From positions 1 to 11,563 of the forward strand of contig JAFZGH010000011.1 of assembly GCA_017555465.1 (NCBI GenBank): a stretch of 11,563 bases of DNA, in the 5' to 3' direction. Origin of the DNA: Akkermansia sp. (GTDB lineage Bacteria > Verrucomicrobiota > Verrucomicrobiia > Verrucomicrobiales > Akkermansiaceae). The position numbers were made by a program, and so were the translations under genes. This document shows positions 1 through 7,106 of the stretch, in pieces (the stretch's first letter is position 1; the number at the start of each line of letters is the position of its first letter). The notes beneath the pieces were generated by a model. That model was not told where the DNA came from, did not search any database, and worked only from the letters and a program-made list of their open reading frames with translations.

Positions 1-114
1 CGACCCAAAGTTATTGCGCTAATTTGTTGTTTGTCGTCTTCTCCAGGTCTGGTGGTTATAGAACAATGTTTTCTGGCGGAGCTAGGACTCTATCGCAAAG
101 CCGCTGTTTCTGCC

Positions 115-130
115 GCCCCACTCCGGGAGC
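115..130 (-). repeat. Short hairpin with a minus-strand wobble pair
   Basis: GCCCC (115-119) faces GGAGC (126-130) across a six-base loop. The central pair, 117 with 128, is C-A on the plus strand but G-U if the minus strand is transcribed. It is the right-most hairpin of the cluster when read on the minus strand's own terms in reverse, and the left-most by plus coordinate. Confidence 0.35.
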
Positions 131-151
131 TCGGGTGCTTGTTGTGTTATA

Positions 152-185
152 CCCGGCGTTCCGCGCTGACGCGCTGCACGCCGGG
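152..185. repeat. 8-bp inverted repeat with nested palindrome
   Basis: The arms CCCGGCGT (152-159) and ACGCCGGG (178-185) are perfectly complementary. The 18-base loop contains a second palindrome, GCGC-TGAC-GCGC (163-174). One further outer pair, 151 with 186, is A-C on plus and U-G on minus. It resembles a REP-type or structured-RNA hairpin. Nothing suggests a terminator, since no T-run follows on either strand. Confidence 0.55.
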
Positions 186-197
186 CTACTGGCTGAC

Positions 198-212
198 ACC
201 CGCTCTGCGGGT
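198..212. repeat. 6-bp perfect hairpin, 3-base loop
   Basis: ACCCGC (198-203) pairs with GCGGGT (207-212) across the triplet TCT. It lies directly between the larger inverted repeat at 152-185 and a TATCTC motif at 218-223. No T-run is present, so it is not an intrinsic terminator. Confidence 0.5.
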
Positions 213-243
213 TCAGGTATCTCTCTGCGCAGCAGAACTTATC

Positions 244-290
244 TCGCCGACTCGGGAGGCCGTAGCGCGAAGCGCGGAGGCCCCAGGCGA
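244..290 (-). repeat. Long nested hairpin, three stacked stems
   Basis: Three stems nest inside one another: TCGCC/GGCGA (244-248 with 286-290), GAGGCC/GGCCCC (256-261 with 279-284) and GCGC/GCGC around GAA (265-275). In the middle stem one position, 257 with 283, is A-C on plus but a U-G wobble on minus, so the minus-strand RNA would fold better. GGAGGCC is also directly repeated at 255-261 and 276-282. TATCTC-type motifs flank both sides. Confidence 0.45.
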
Positions 291-298
291 AATTATCT

Positions 299-315
299 CT
301 ACCGCGCAGCGGCAG
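299..315 (-). repeat. 7-bp hairpin with one minus-strand wobble
   Basis: CTACCGC (299-305) faces GCGGCAG (309-315) across a GCA triplet. The pair 301 with 313 is A-C on plus and U-G on minus, so a seven-pair stem forms only in a minus-strand transcript. It follows the nested 244-290 hairpin by eight bases. Confidence 0.45.
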
Positions 316-445
316 ATGATATACCACCGCTACTACGCTTTCCCGTCTTCGCTGCTTGATCTACGCCGTGGCAGGCCAGGGCCTCTGACCTTAATTTTGA
401 AGATACTCCGTGTTTGGGGCTTCTCGTCTCGCTTTGCGCGCTTGC

Positions 446-479
446 TACGCCCTCACAGGCCGCCGCTTCGCGGGGCGTA
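446..479. repeat. 7-bp inverted repeat with inner CCGC/GCGG hairpin
   Basis: TACGCCC (446-452) pairs perfectly with GGGCGTA (473-479). The loop contains CCGC-TTC-GCGG (463-473), which shares one base with the outer arm, so the two folds compete at that base. It is the last hairpin of the cluster before the strong terminator at 514-551. Confidence 0.5.
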
Positions 480-513
480 CTGGAGCTCAAGTGAGTGGGT
501 GAAATGTCTTTAG

Positions 514-551
514 AAAAAAGTTCCGCCTTTTTTCGAAGGCGGAACTTTTTT
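514..551 (-). terminator. Strong intrinsic terminator after lptD (bidirectional form)
   Basis: A 16-bp perfect stem (514-529 with 536-551) has a six-base loop. The inner part is the GC-containing GTTCCGCCTT/AAGGCGGAAC and the outer six pairs are A-T, which gives a T-run on the exit side in both directions. The last base of the lptD stop codon (TAA at 553-551) is already in the stem, so the transcript ends directly after the gene. It would also block any plus-strand transcription entering from the hairpin-rich region. Confidence 0.9.
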
Positions 552-2989
552 TAGAATAAGCTGACGGGCAGGGCTGTACCAGTTTCCCCCAGGGTGAAGG
601 TAATGCCGAAGCCTGTTTCCTTTTTGCCGCCATTATCTCGCAGGAAAAGGGTTGTGCCGATATACCATGCTCCTGCATGTCGGAAGAGGGAGTATTGCTG
701 GATGGGCATCCGCCCTTCATCGATATCGTAGAACCACTGCGCTGAAAGCATGTATTTTTCGTTGATACGAAGATTTGTGCGTAAGTGGAACTGCTCAGCA
801 TCTTCCTGGATAGGATGATCCGTGATGGAGCGGTAAGAAAGGTATGTTTCTAACCATGCACTGGGAATAACGCGCATGGATATTCCATATTGCTGGTAAT
901 CTTCGCCATTATCAATGGTGGGCGTTTGTGTATAAGCTGAGAATTGAAGTCGATCAGAGGGCGTGAACTTCAGGACATTGTACAGGTTGGAGAAGTTGCT
1001 GTCGGAGTTGGGATTGTCGAGATTGTAGTCGACATAAGCATCCCAGAGCAGCAATCTCTTTCTGCTATCTTCAACCTGTGAGGCGAAAATATTTTTCATG
1101 CCAAAACGCCAGATTCGCCAGTTGCCCCAGCTATCGATTGCCGTGAAGCCAGACAGGTCAAGCGGCATGGGCGATGTGTTGCCACTCCAGACACTGGACC
1201 AGGAATCAATTTGCGGCACTAGCGGATTGGAGGATGAGATGCTTCCCTGAGAATAGGTGGCGTAAGGCTGGATGAGGTGGTTCAGACCATGAAGTCCGAA
1301 TGATTTCCACGCGAAGTTCGGATATGATTGGTGGAACTTCATGTTGAAATCGCAACTGACATAACCAAGTAACCGATTATCTGAGCCGATACCTCCTACA
1401 TCATAGTAGCCTGTGTAGGCACCGCCCGCTTTGGGAGCTATGTTCAGGAAACGCAGCGCTGTCAGGTTTGTGGTGAATTCATGGGTTGTGTTGACTCGGA
1501 AATACCCTTCCGTGTTGCAGAGTCTGGAGTAGTATTCTTTGAGGGCGTTATCGCGTAAATTGTCTATCTGTTGTTTATACTGCAGGCGGGTTTCATGCGG
1601 CAGATACTGGCGCATGATGCTTGCAGAGTTGTTTGTTTCGTAATTAATTCCGGTATTGCCAATAGCTGAACGCACACGATAGAACGAGGCATCTATCCGT
1701 TCGTGTGTCGTGTAGTAATCATTGGGGGCAAAGCGCGTGTACAGCATGCTTTGCGTCGTGTTAGTGCGGCGTGTCAGAGAGACGATGTTGTCAGGCTTGT
1801 CATTGGCTCGGCTGATATCCGGGAAGAAGTCTCGCAGGAGATACCGGTCGCTCAGGATGTTGATGTTACTGGCGAGCTGCCAGTCTGCATGCGAATCGCT
1901 TTCCGGTGTGACGTCCCACAGCGCGTGAAGCGCAATGCGGTAACGATTGTGGTTTGTTGGTACTCGCTGTTGATCCAGAGGATTAATCATGGGGTCTGAA
2001 TCGTCTGCATAATAGAGAGACAGACCATCTATGTTGGAATTCTTCCGGGTCATGGCGAGGTTTTCAATGTCAACGCCTGTGGCCAGACCGCGCCGTGTTC
2101 GGTAGTCGAGGTGCAGGGTGGCCAGGTAGTCGGCTGTGGGCATCATGCCATTGACTCTCCTGTTGCCGAACAGAATACCGTAATTGTTTTCGAGATAGGC
2201 GCCCCAGTGAGAACGAGTGCCAGCGCCGGGCATGTAGCCTTCGCGTGGGTTGAGCGAGTGAGAGAACGTGAACCAGCCAAGAACGGGAATTGGGTAGTCA
2301 GCGTCCTCAGTGGCGATGCTGAGCCGGGATACCCGCCCATAGTCTCCCGGATAGATGGTGAGGGTGCCTGTGCCAATCCAGACGGAAGGTTTCTGAATGT
2401 CTTCCGTGGTGACATAGGCATCTTGAATAGTCAGGTATTCTTCGCCTTCGGCGTCTGTGTTGTAATCGATACGCGAGCCTCGAACGAGCAATCCACCAAC
2501 TTTCAGTCGTACTTTGCCGACGGAGGTGCGTTTGTCCTTCCAGTTGTAGAAACCACCATCATCGGCTCTTACCAGGATTTCATCCTGGTAAATAGTCAGA
2601 GGCCCGGAGAGTATGGCTTCATTAGTGTCCAGTTTGGCTTCGATGGCAGGTGTATGGATGTCAGAGCCTTTATCTGTACGAAGGCGGATAGGAGCTTCTT
2701 GTGTTCCCTTGTAGGTGAATGAATTTTTTTCGTGGTCGTATGCAATGACTCCTTGCTCGTTTGTTACCTGCAGGTTATCCGGGATTTCTGGTGTTGATGC
2801 ACCGAGACTGCTGACAACCCGGTTGGTGACATCAAGAACAGGGTTTGCGTTTTCCTTGTTTGCAAAGATATCTTCCGGGAGTGGGATGAGGTCTGCCGCA
2901 TGAACGGGCAGCTGTGCAAGACTTCCCAGAATCAGCGCCAGCGTGACTCTTGTGCGCCGCTTGTTTTTTCTAGAATGTTTTTTCCCCAT
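551..2989 (-). CDS. lptD: LptD-like LPS-assembly outer membrane protein
   Basis: Probable outer-membrane translocon that inserts lipopolysaccharide into the outer leaflet. From ATG at 2989 the product has 812 residues, in the LptD size range (E. coli 784). It begins with a very basic n-region (KKHSRKNKRRTR), a hydrophobic stretch and a cleavage-like VHA-AD site near residues 29-33. An OstA-type beta region follows (about residues 70-230). A long barrel then opens with the family's P-x-F/Y and G-Y-x-P-G-x-G-x-R pattern and ends in a terminal Phe typical of barrel proteins. Only two cysteines are seen in the mature part (in RLCNTEG and VSCDFN), so the four-cysteine disulfide pattern of E. coli LptD is absent. 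An alternative TTG start at 3028 adds 13 residues, overlaps the upstream stop as TTGA and has GGGAG four bases upstream. I prefer the ATG because it gives a normal signal peptide. It is probably cotranscribed with the upstream acyltransferase gene. Confidence 0.78.
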   Translation of the reverse strand: MGKKHSRKNKRRTRVTLALILGSLAQLPVHAADLIPLPEDIFANKENANPVLDVTNRVVSSLGASTPEIPDNLQVTNEQGVIAYDHEKNSFTYKGTQEAPIRLRTDKGSDIHTPAIEAKLDTNEAILSGPLTIYQDEILVRADDGGFYNWKDKRTSVGKVRLKVGGLLVRGSRIDYNTDAEGEEYLTIQDAYVTTEDIQKPSVWIGTGTLTIYPGDYGRVSRLSIATEDADYPIPVLGWFTFSHSLNPREGYMPGAGTRSHWGAYLENNYGILFGNRRVNGMMPTADYLATLHLDYRTRRGLATGVDIENLAMTRKNSNIDGLSLYYADDSDPMINPLDQQRVPTNHNRYRIALHALWDVTPESDSHADWQLASNINILSDRYLLRDFFPDISRANDKPDNIVSLTRRTNTTQSMLYTRFAPNDYYTTHERIDASFYRVRSAIGNTGINYETNNSASIMRQYLPHETRLQYKQQIDNLRDNALKEYYSRLCNTEGYFRVNTTHEFTTNLTALRFLNIAPKAGGAYTGYYDVGGIGSDNRLLGYVSCDFNMKFHQSYPNFAWKSFGLHGLNHLIQPYATYSQGSISSSNPLVPQIDSWSSVWSGNTSPMPLDLSGFTAIDSWGNWRIWRFGMKNIFASQVEDSRKRLLLWDAYVDYNLDNPNSDSNFSNLYNVLKFTPSDRLQFSAYTQTPTIDNGEDYQQYGISMRVIPSAWLETYLSYRSITDHPIQEDAEQFHLRTNLRINEKYMLSAQWFYDIDEGRMPIQQYSLFRHAGAWYIGTTLFLRDNGGKKETGFGITFTLGETGTALPVSLF

Positions 2990-3024
2990 GAACGATACTA
3001 ATTTCGCATGAAAGTGGTAAATTG

Positions 3025-4812
3025 TCAAGCTTCTCCCGCTGGTTTGGCGGTAGAATTAAGAGGTGCTCCGCAATAGCGGCTGATGAGGCGTTCTGGTGCG
3101 TTGTGCAAATCTACAAGTACCAGGCAATCCAGCGTGTCGCCGAATTCGCTGTCTACATTGAACGAAATCATTTTGCCATTGAGCCGCAGATATTGGCGCA
3201 GAAGAACCGGGATGCTGCGGCCATCGGGTTCAAGGTCGCTAATCATGGACGAAAGGATGCGCAGGTCTCCCATGGCGGTGGGAATCAGTCGCGCGTCTTC
3301 GCTCTGCAGGTCCATGTGGGCTGGTGGGGTTTTTGCTTCAACATCCCGTGCCAGTTCCTGGTGCAGACAGTGGCATTTCAGATATTCGTGAATGAGCGTA
3401 CGGGAGCGTTCTGTGTAATCAGAGGAGACGCTGACGGTTCCGTACAGGTAACGGTACTGGGGGTGTTTGACGACAAAGCTGCCGATGCCCATCCAGAGAG
3501 TATCAAGAGATGCCGGGTGTTTCTGATAGGGGGCTGTGATGAAGGCTCTGCCCATTTCAAGCCCGTTTTTCACGAAATTGACAAAGTCGTTGCCCAGATG
3601 GAAGAATTCGGAATTGTAAATGCCGATGGAGCCACGGGCGGAGACGATTTCATCGGTCCTACCCATGCGGTAGGCTCCGGCAATGCGGTGTTCCGCGGGA
3701 TCCCACATGATGAGGTGGTCGTAGTAAAGGTCGTATTCATCGGTGTCGCAGGAAAGGCCTGAGCCTTCGCCTACTGTGCGGAATGTGATTTCTCTCTGGA
3801 CCCCGATTTCGTGAAGCAACTGGGGAATCTGACTTCCTTTTGCTGTGTATATCTGCAGACCCGTGCTTTTGTGCGTGTAGAGCAGGTGCTCCTCGGCAGG
3901 GAGAGAGTCGATTTCCTGTTGCAGAATTTCCGGGGCAATGGGGTCGGCAATGGGCTCGAGTTTGCGTGGAATTTCGTTTCTGAGGCTGGCTGCCGTGTCG
4001 GGGTAGCGGAGCATCATGCTGCTGAGCCGGAGGAAATCTGAAAGAGAGGCATCATCGGGCAATAGTTCCAGACGGCTGGCTGTGATGGGTTTGCCAATGC
4101 GGAATTGGTGCAGCGTTTTGCGGTCCCGCTTGATTTCACGAGGAAGCAGGGCGCCTCTTTTATCTTTCCAATGGCGGGTGACGAACTGGAAAAGTTTGCC
4201 GTTTTGCCCGGAAAGATAGGTGGGGACTACGGTGGCTCCGGTCTTGCGGATGATAGAGGCTATGTTGGTTTGCCAGGGGTCGTCAATGACGCGTTTGTCT
4301 TTTTCTGACCAGGAGGCAGCAGAGCCGCTGGGGAAGATGATGAGACAGTGGCCATCCTTCAGCCATTTAAGTATTTCGCGCATGCCGGCCATGTTGGCGC
4401 GTTTGGCTTGTTCTCCGCCGTAGACATCTACCGTTATCAGGTAAGGTCTCATACCGCGCACGCAATTCAGGAAATCATTGACAACGATGCGGATGTCGCT
4501 GCGGACTTTCATGGCGATATCCCCAAGCATGAGTCCGTCGGACATGCCGTGCGGGTGGTTGCACACAATGACGCACGGACCTTCTGCGGGTATGTTTTCA
4601 ATGCCTGTTGCTTCGTAGTTCAGGGGAATATGTTTGCAGGCAAGCTTGAAAAAGTTGTCGGTGCTGCCAGCTTCCTGCTCTTCTTCAATTCTGGAGTGAG
4701 CCACATTGAAGATGTGAAATCCCAGAATCCTTTCACCCAGATTCAGTAAGCATTCCGGCAATTTTTTGCCACCAGGGATATAATCCCCCAAATCCATGAT
4801 TTTTTCTTTCAT
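3025..4812 (-). CDS. OlsF-type bifunctional acyltransferase (PlsC-like + OlsB-like GNAT)
   Basis: Probable synthesis of an acyl-amino-acid membrane lipid such as ornithine lipid: N-acylation of the amino acid by the C-terminal half, then O-acylation by the N-terminal half. From ATG at 4812 the product has 595 residues. Residues about 60-250 form a lysophospholipid-acyltransferase domain with NHPHGMSDG (HX5D spacing as in OlsA/hemolysin-type members) and a downstream FPSGSAA. Residues about 315-500 look like the Acetyltransf_5/OlsB fold (LQIYTAKG..., IAGAYRMGRTDE). The tail PVLLRQYLRLNGK...FNVDSEFGD matches what I recall from OlsF-like proteins. The substrate could be ornithine, glycine or another amino acid; the sequence does not decide it. 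A GTG at 4839 would add nine residues but lies only a few bases from the predicted transcription start. A later ATG at 4797 is also possible. It is the first gene of a pair with lptD, so both act on the envelope. Confidence 0.75.
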   Translation of the reverse strand: MKEKIMDLGDYIPGGKKLPECLLNLGERILGFHIFNVAHSRIEEEQEAGSTDNFFKLACKHIPLNYEATGIENIPAEGPCVIVCNHPHGMSDGLMLGDIAMKVRSDIRIVVNDFLNCVRGMRPYLITVDVYGGEQAKRANMAGMREILKWLKDGHCLIIFPSGSAASWSEKDKRVIDDPWQTNIASIIRKTGATVVPTYLSGQNGKLFQFVTRHWKDKRGALLPREIKRDRKTLHQFRIGKPITASRLELLPDDASLSDFLRLSSMMLRYPDTAASLRNEIPRKLEPIADPIAPEILQQEIDSLPAEEHLLYTHKSTGLQIYTAKGSQIPQLLHEIGVQREITFRTVGEGSGLSCDTDEYDLYYDHLIMWDPAEHRIAGAYRMGRTDEIVSARGSIGIYNSEFFHLGNDFVNFVKNGLEMGRAFITAPYQKHPASLDTLWMGIGSFVVKHPQYRYLYGTVSVSSDYTERSRTLIHEYLKCHCLHQELARDVEAKTPPAHMDLQSEDARLIPTAMGDLRILSSMISDLEPDGRSIPVLLRQYLRLNGKMISFNVDSEFGDTLDCLVLVDLHNAPERLISRYCGAPLNSTAKPAGEA

Positions 4813-4824
4813 AACACGAGCGCC

Positions 4825-4840
4825 GGTGTGCCCACACACC
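4825..4840 (-). promoter_or_regulatory. 5'-leader hairpin upstream of the acyltransferase start
   Basis: GGTGTG (4825-4830) pairs with CACACC (4835-4840) across a four-base loop. It sits between the predicted promoter and the ATG at 4812, so it would form the first structure of the mRNA, starting within a few bases of its 5' end. It may stabilise the message or affect initiation, and it would bury the alternative GTG start at 4839. There is no T-run, so it is not a terminator. Its function is an inference. Confidence 0.35.
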
Positions 4841-4849
4841 CATGAAAAT

Positions 4850-4879
4850 ATGTTATCATGGATGTTATGTATTGGTCAA
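4850..4879 (-). promoter_or_regulatory. Sigma70-type promoter for the acyltransferase-lptD unit
   Basis: On the minus strand a -35 TTGACC (4874-4879) is separated by 18 bases from a -10 TAACAT (4850-4855). The -10 is preceded by TGA, giving an extended -10 (TGnTAACAT). A second TTGACA lies directly upstream at 4880-4885. Predicted transcription start is near 4843, about 30 bases before the ATG at 4812. It lies in the 86-base gap after the FAD oxidase gene, where a new transcript is expected. Confidence 0.5.
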
Positions 4880-4925
4880 TGTCAAAACGCTGTGAGTGAT
4901 TGAAAAATCACGGAAGGGATGGCAA

Positions 4926-6299
4926 TCAGAGAGCCATTTTACCGGGATTGAGAATTCCGGTGGGGTCGAGAGCTGCTTTAAGGACGCGGTGAGTGCTCAT
5001 GCCAACGGAGCCGATGGCTTGTTCAAACCACGGTGCTTTTGCAAGGCCGATGCCGTGTTCTCCGGTGATGCTGCCCCCGTGGTTCATGACCCAGTCGAAG
5101 AGCTTGTTGACAAGGGCATCGGCGGGTTCCCGGATGTCTCGGCCTTCGGCATCTTTGAGCACCATGATATTGGTGTGAATGTTGCCATCTCCGCTATGGC
5201 CGAAACAGGCTACAGGGATGCCGGTTTCCTGCTGCATGCTTTCGCAGAAGCTGACCAGCTCGACCAGCTGTGAGCGGGGAATAACGATGTCTTCATTGAG
5301 TTTTGTGAGCCCCGTTGCTTTCAGACTGTAGGAGAACTCGCGGCGCAGCTGCCAGATGGCTTCTACTTCGGCTTCTGTGCGGGCATAAACAATTTCAGTT
5401 GCGCCTGTATTGCGCAGGATAGAGGCGATGGCTTCCAGTTCGGTAGCTACGGCATCAGTCTGACCATCAATCTCAATGATGATGTGGCCTTTTGCTCCGG
5501 CAGGCAGGGCGCTCGGTCCCAGGTGGTTGCGTGCTGCGGCCAGGGTGAAGGCATCGGTAATCTCGATGGCGCAGGGCAGGTGCCCGCCCTGCAGGGTGTT
5601 CTGAACTGCAGCTGCTGCAAGTGCAAATTGTGGGAAGCTGGCATGCAGCGCGGCTCGGGCAGGCGGGGCCGGGATGATACGGAGAGTGGCTTCGGTCACG
5701 ATGCCGAGCATGCCTTCACTTCCACAGAAAAGCCCCACTAAATCGAACCCCTGCTTGTTTTTGTGCGTGCGTCCACCGCAACGGAGGATGCGTCCGTCTG
5801 CCAGCACTACGGTTAATCCGAGAACGTAGGCGCGGGTGACGCCATATTTCAGGCAGCGCGGGCCACCTGCATTGGTGGCGATGTTGCCGCCGATGCTGGA
5901 TTCTTTGCGCGAAGCCGGATCGGGCGGATAGAACCATCCGACCTGGGCGCAGGCAGCCTGCAGATCGGCCGTGAGTACACCAGCCTCTGCCACGGCCACC
6001 CCGTCAGCCGGGGTGACTTCCAGAATACGGGACATGTTGGCAACGGAGATGACAATGCCACCGTTAACTGGCACGCATCCGCCCACATAGCCTACTCCTG
6101 CTCCGCGCGGGGTGACAGGAATGTGTCGTTCGTGTGCAAATTTCAGTGTCGCTGCGACCTGTTCTGTAGAGGTGGCCAGAACCACGGCTTCGGGTAGCGC
6201 AGCGGCGTGCCACTTGTCGCTGGCGTGTGACTGCAGCGTTTCTTCATCCGTCCGCACGCAAGTACCCAGTAGCGTGCGAAGCTCTTGAATCCATTCCAT
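4926..6299 (-). CDS. FAD-linked 2-hydroxyacid oxidase/dehydrogenase (GlcD-like)
   Basis: Flavoprotein of the vanillyl-alcohol-oxidase fold that oxidises a D-2-hydroxyacid (glycolate, D-lactate or similar) to the 2-oxoacid. At 457 residues it matches GlcD/D-LDH-type members. The FAD-binding domain (about 30-210) shows PRGAGVGYVGG (64-74), SSIGGNIATNAGGPR (134-148) and CGSEGMLGIVTEATL (192-206). The C-terminal FAD-oxidase domain carries FGHSGDGNIH (366-375), GGSITGEHGIG (408-418) and DPTGILNPGK (445-454), with the usual metal/substrate histidines. No GlcE or GlcF partner, or Fe-S subunit, is nearby. It starts nine bases after the permease stop. An AAAAGG stands upstream but only one base from the ATG, closer than usual. 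Position as the last gene of an ABC-importer operon suggests that it acts on the imported compound, which is an inference. Confidence 0.85.
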   Translation of the reverse strand: MEWIQELRTLLGTCVRTDEETLQSHASDKWHAAALPEAVVLATSTEQVAATLKFAHERHIPVTPRGAGVGYVGGCVPVNGGIVISVANMSRILEVTPADGVAVAEAGVLTADLQAACAQVGWFYPPDPASRKESSIGGNIATNAGGPRCLKYGVTRAYVLGLTVVLADGRILRCGGRTHKNKQGFDLVGLFCGSEGMLGIVTEATLRIIPAPPARAALHASFPQFALAAAAVQNTLQGGHLPCAIEITDAFTLAAARNHLGPSALPAGAKGHIIIEIDGQTDAVATELEAIASILRNTGATEIVYARTEAEVEAIWQLRREFSYSLKATGLTKLNEDIVIPRSQLVELVSFCESMQQETGIPVACFGHSGDGNIHTNIMVLKDAEGRDIREPADALVNKLFDWVMNHGGSITGEHGIGLAKAPWFEQAIGSVGMSTHRVLKAALDPTGILNPGKMAL

Positions 6300-6308
6300 A
6301 CCTTTTGA

Positions 6309-7100
6309 TTATTCTTTGTCTGTTCCCCAGCGGCGGTGCAACCAGGATTCCGCCGGCGAGAACAGAATTTTATCAGCCAGAAGCCCTACTGCAATGATGA
6401 TGAACATGATGCCGATGACCTGGTACATGCGCTGCAGTTCCCGGCCGTAGTGAAGATATTGCCCGATACCGAAGCCTGAAACCACGGAAACATAGATTTC
6501 TGCTGCCATGAGTGAGCGCCAGGCAAATGCCCAGCCCTGCTTCATACCGCTTACCACAAAGGGAGCGGAAGCCGGCAGGGTAACAAAGATGAGAGTATGA
6601 AGAGGCCCGGAACCCATGGTGCGGGCGGCGCGTACATAGATGGGAGGCACGTTTTTCATACCATTCTGGGTAGAGAGCAGCACGCTCCAGAGTGTGCCCA
6701 TGATGACCACGAAAAGCAGAGCTGATTCCGTCTGGCCGAACCAGATGCAGGCCAGCGGCACCCAGCAGACACTGGGCAGCGCCTGCAGCCCCAGTGCCAG
6801 CATGCCCAGGGTATCATTCACGCTGCGGAAGCGCGCTGCCAGCATACCCAGTGGCACCCCCAGCATCAGGCCGATAACGTAGCCGATAAGCAGGCGGCGC
6901 AGGGTGATGAGCATGGAAAGCGGAATCTTGCCGTTTACCGTGTTGTCCCACAGGTATTGCCCTACGGTACTGGGCGGGGGCAATACATAGGGTGACCACA
7001 GGGAAATATCCAGTCCGAGTGCGGTTAAATCCCCCGTGAGCGCTGCCCATACCAGAATGAGCAGGGTGAAGAAAATGATGGTGATGATGGTGCGTTTCAT
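6309..7100 (-). CDS. ABC transporter permease, SsuC/TauC/NrtB family
   Basis: Inner-membrane channel subunit of a small-anion importer. The 263-residue product has an N-terminal membrane segment (residues 4-22) and about five further hydrophobic segments (near 66-88, 98-120, 126-142, 175-200 and 226-242). The ATPase-coupling EAA loop is recognisable as YVRAARTMGSGPLHTLIF with its conserved glycine (G163), followed by the LPASAPFVVSGM stretch typical of sulfonate/taurine/nitrate permeases. It starts six bases after the ATPase stop and is followed nine bases later by the FAD oxidase, so all are likely one transcript. I see no Shine-Dalgarno motif before the ATG (AACCTGCC). Substrate cannot be read from the permease. 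Confidence 0.9.
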   Translation of the reverse strand: MKRTIITIIFFTLLILVWAALTGDLTALGLDISLWSPYVLPPPSTVGQYLWDNTVNGKIPLSMLITLRRLLIGYVIGLMLGVPLGMLAARFRSVNDTLGMLALGLQALPSVCWVPLACIWFGQTESALLFVVIMGTLWSVLLSTQNGMKNVPPIYVRAARTMGSGPLHTLIFVTLPASAPFVVSGMKQGWAFAWRSLMAAEIYVSVVSGFGIGQYLHYGRELQRMYQVIGIMFIIIAVGLLADKILFSPAESWLHRRWGTDKE

Positions 7101-7106
7101 GGCAGG

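Larger units (their letters stand above)
1..513. other. Gene-free, GC-rich, hairpin-dense intergenic region
   Basis: No believable gene is present. Open frames exist on both strands (for example 31-513 plus and 82-327 minus), but their translations are rich in Arg, Pro, Ser and Cys, overlap one another and show no domain, signal peptide or ribosome binding site. Bases 1-100 are less GC-rich and featureless. Bases 110-480 are GC-rich and carry a string of short inverted repeats at 115-130, 152-185 (with 163-174 nested), 198-212, 244-290, 299-315, 373-384 and 446-479. The motif TATCTC recurs at 218, 240 and 294, beside the hairpins. This looks like a structured non-coding element or a composite of dispersed intergenic repeats. 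No tRNA or rRNA signature was seen. Confidence 0.6.

Noticed and set aside
82..490. Two minus-strand open frames (82-327 and 299-490)
   Set aside because: They cover the inverted repeats, have no recognisable protein features and appear to be by-products of GC-rich repeat sequence.
31..513. 160-residue open frame on the plus strand in the left region
   Set aside because: Arg/Pro/Leu-rich low-plausibility translation across a hairpin-dense region, no ribosome binding site or domain, overlapping several frames on both strands.
1..513. tRNA, rRNA or CRISPR array
   Set aside because: No T-loop consensus, no clover-leaf, and no regularly spaced identical repeats; the hairpins differ in sequence.
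2111..2722. 203-residue plus-strand open frame
   Set aside because: Lies wholly inside the LptD-like gene on the opposite strand, with no domain or start signal.
3022..3762. 246-residue plus-strand open frame
   Set aside because: Opposite-strand shadow of the acyltransferase gene; the minus-strand frame has clear family motifs.
4896..4911. 6-bp hairpin (GTGATT/AATCAC) after the FAD oxidase as a terminator
   Set aside because: Short, AT-rich stem with no T-run on the minus strand. Some readthrough into the acyltransferase-lptD unit therefore remains possible.
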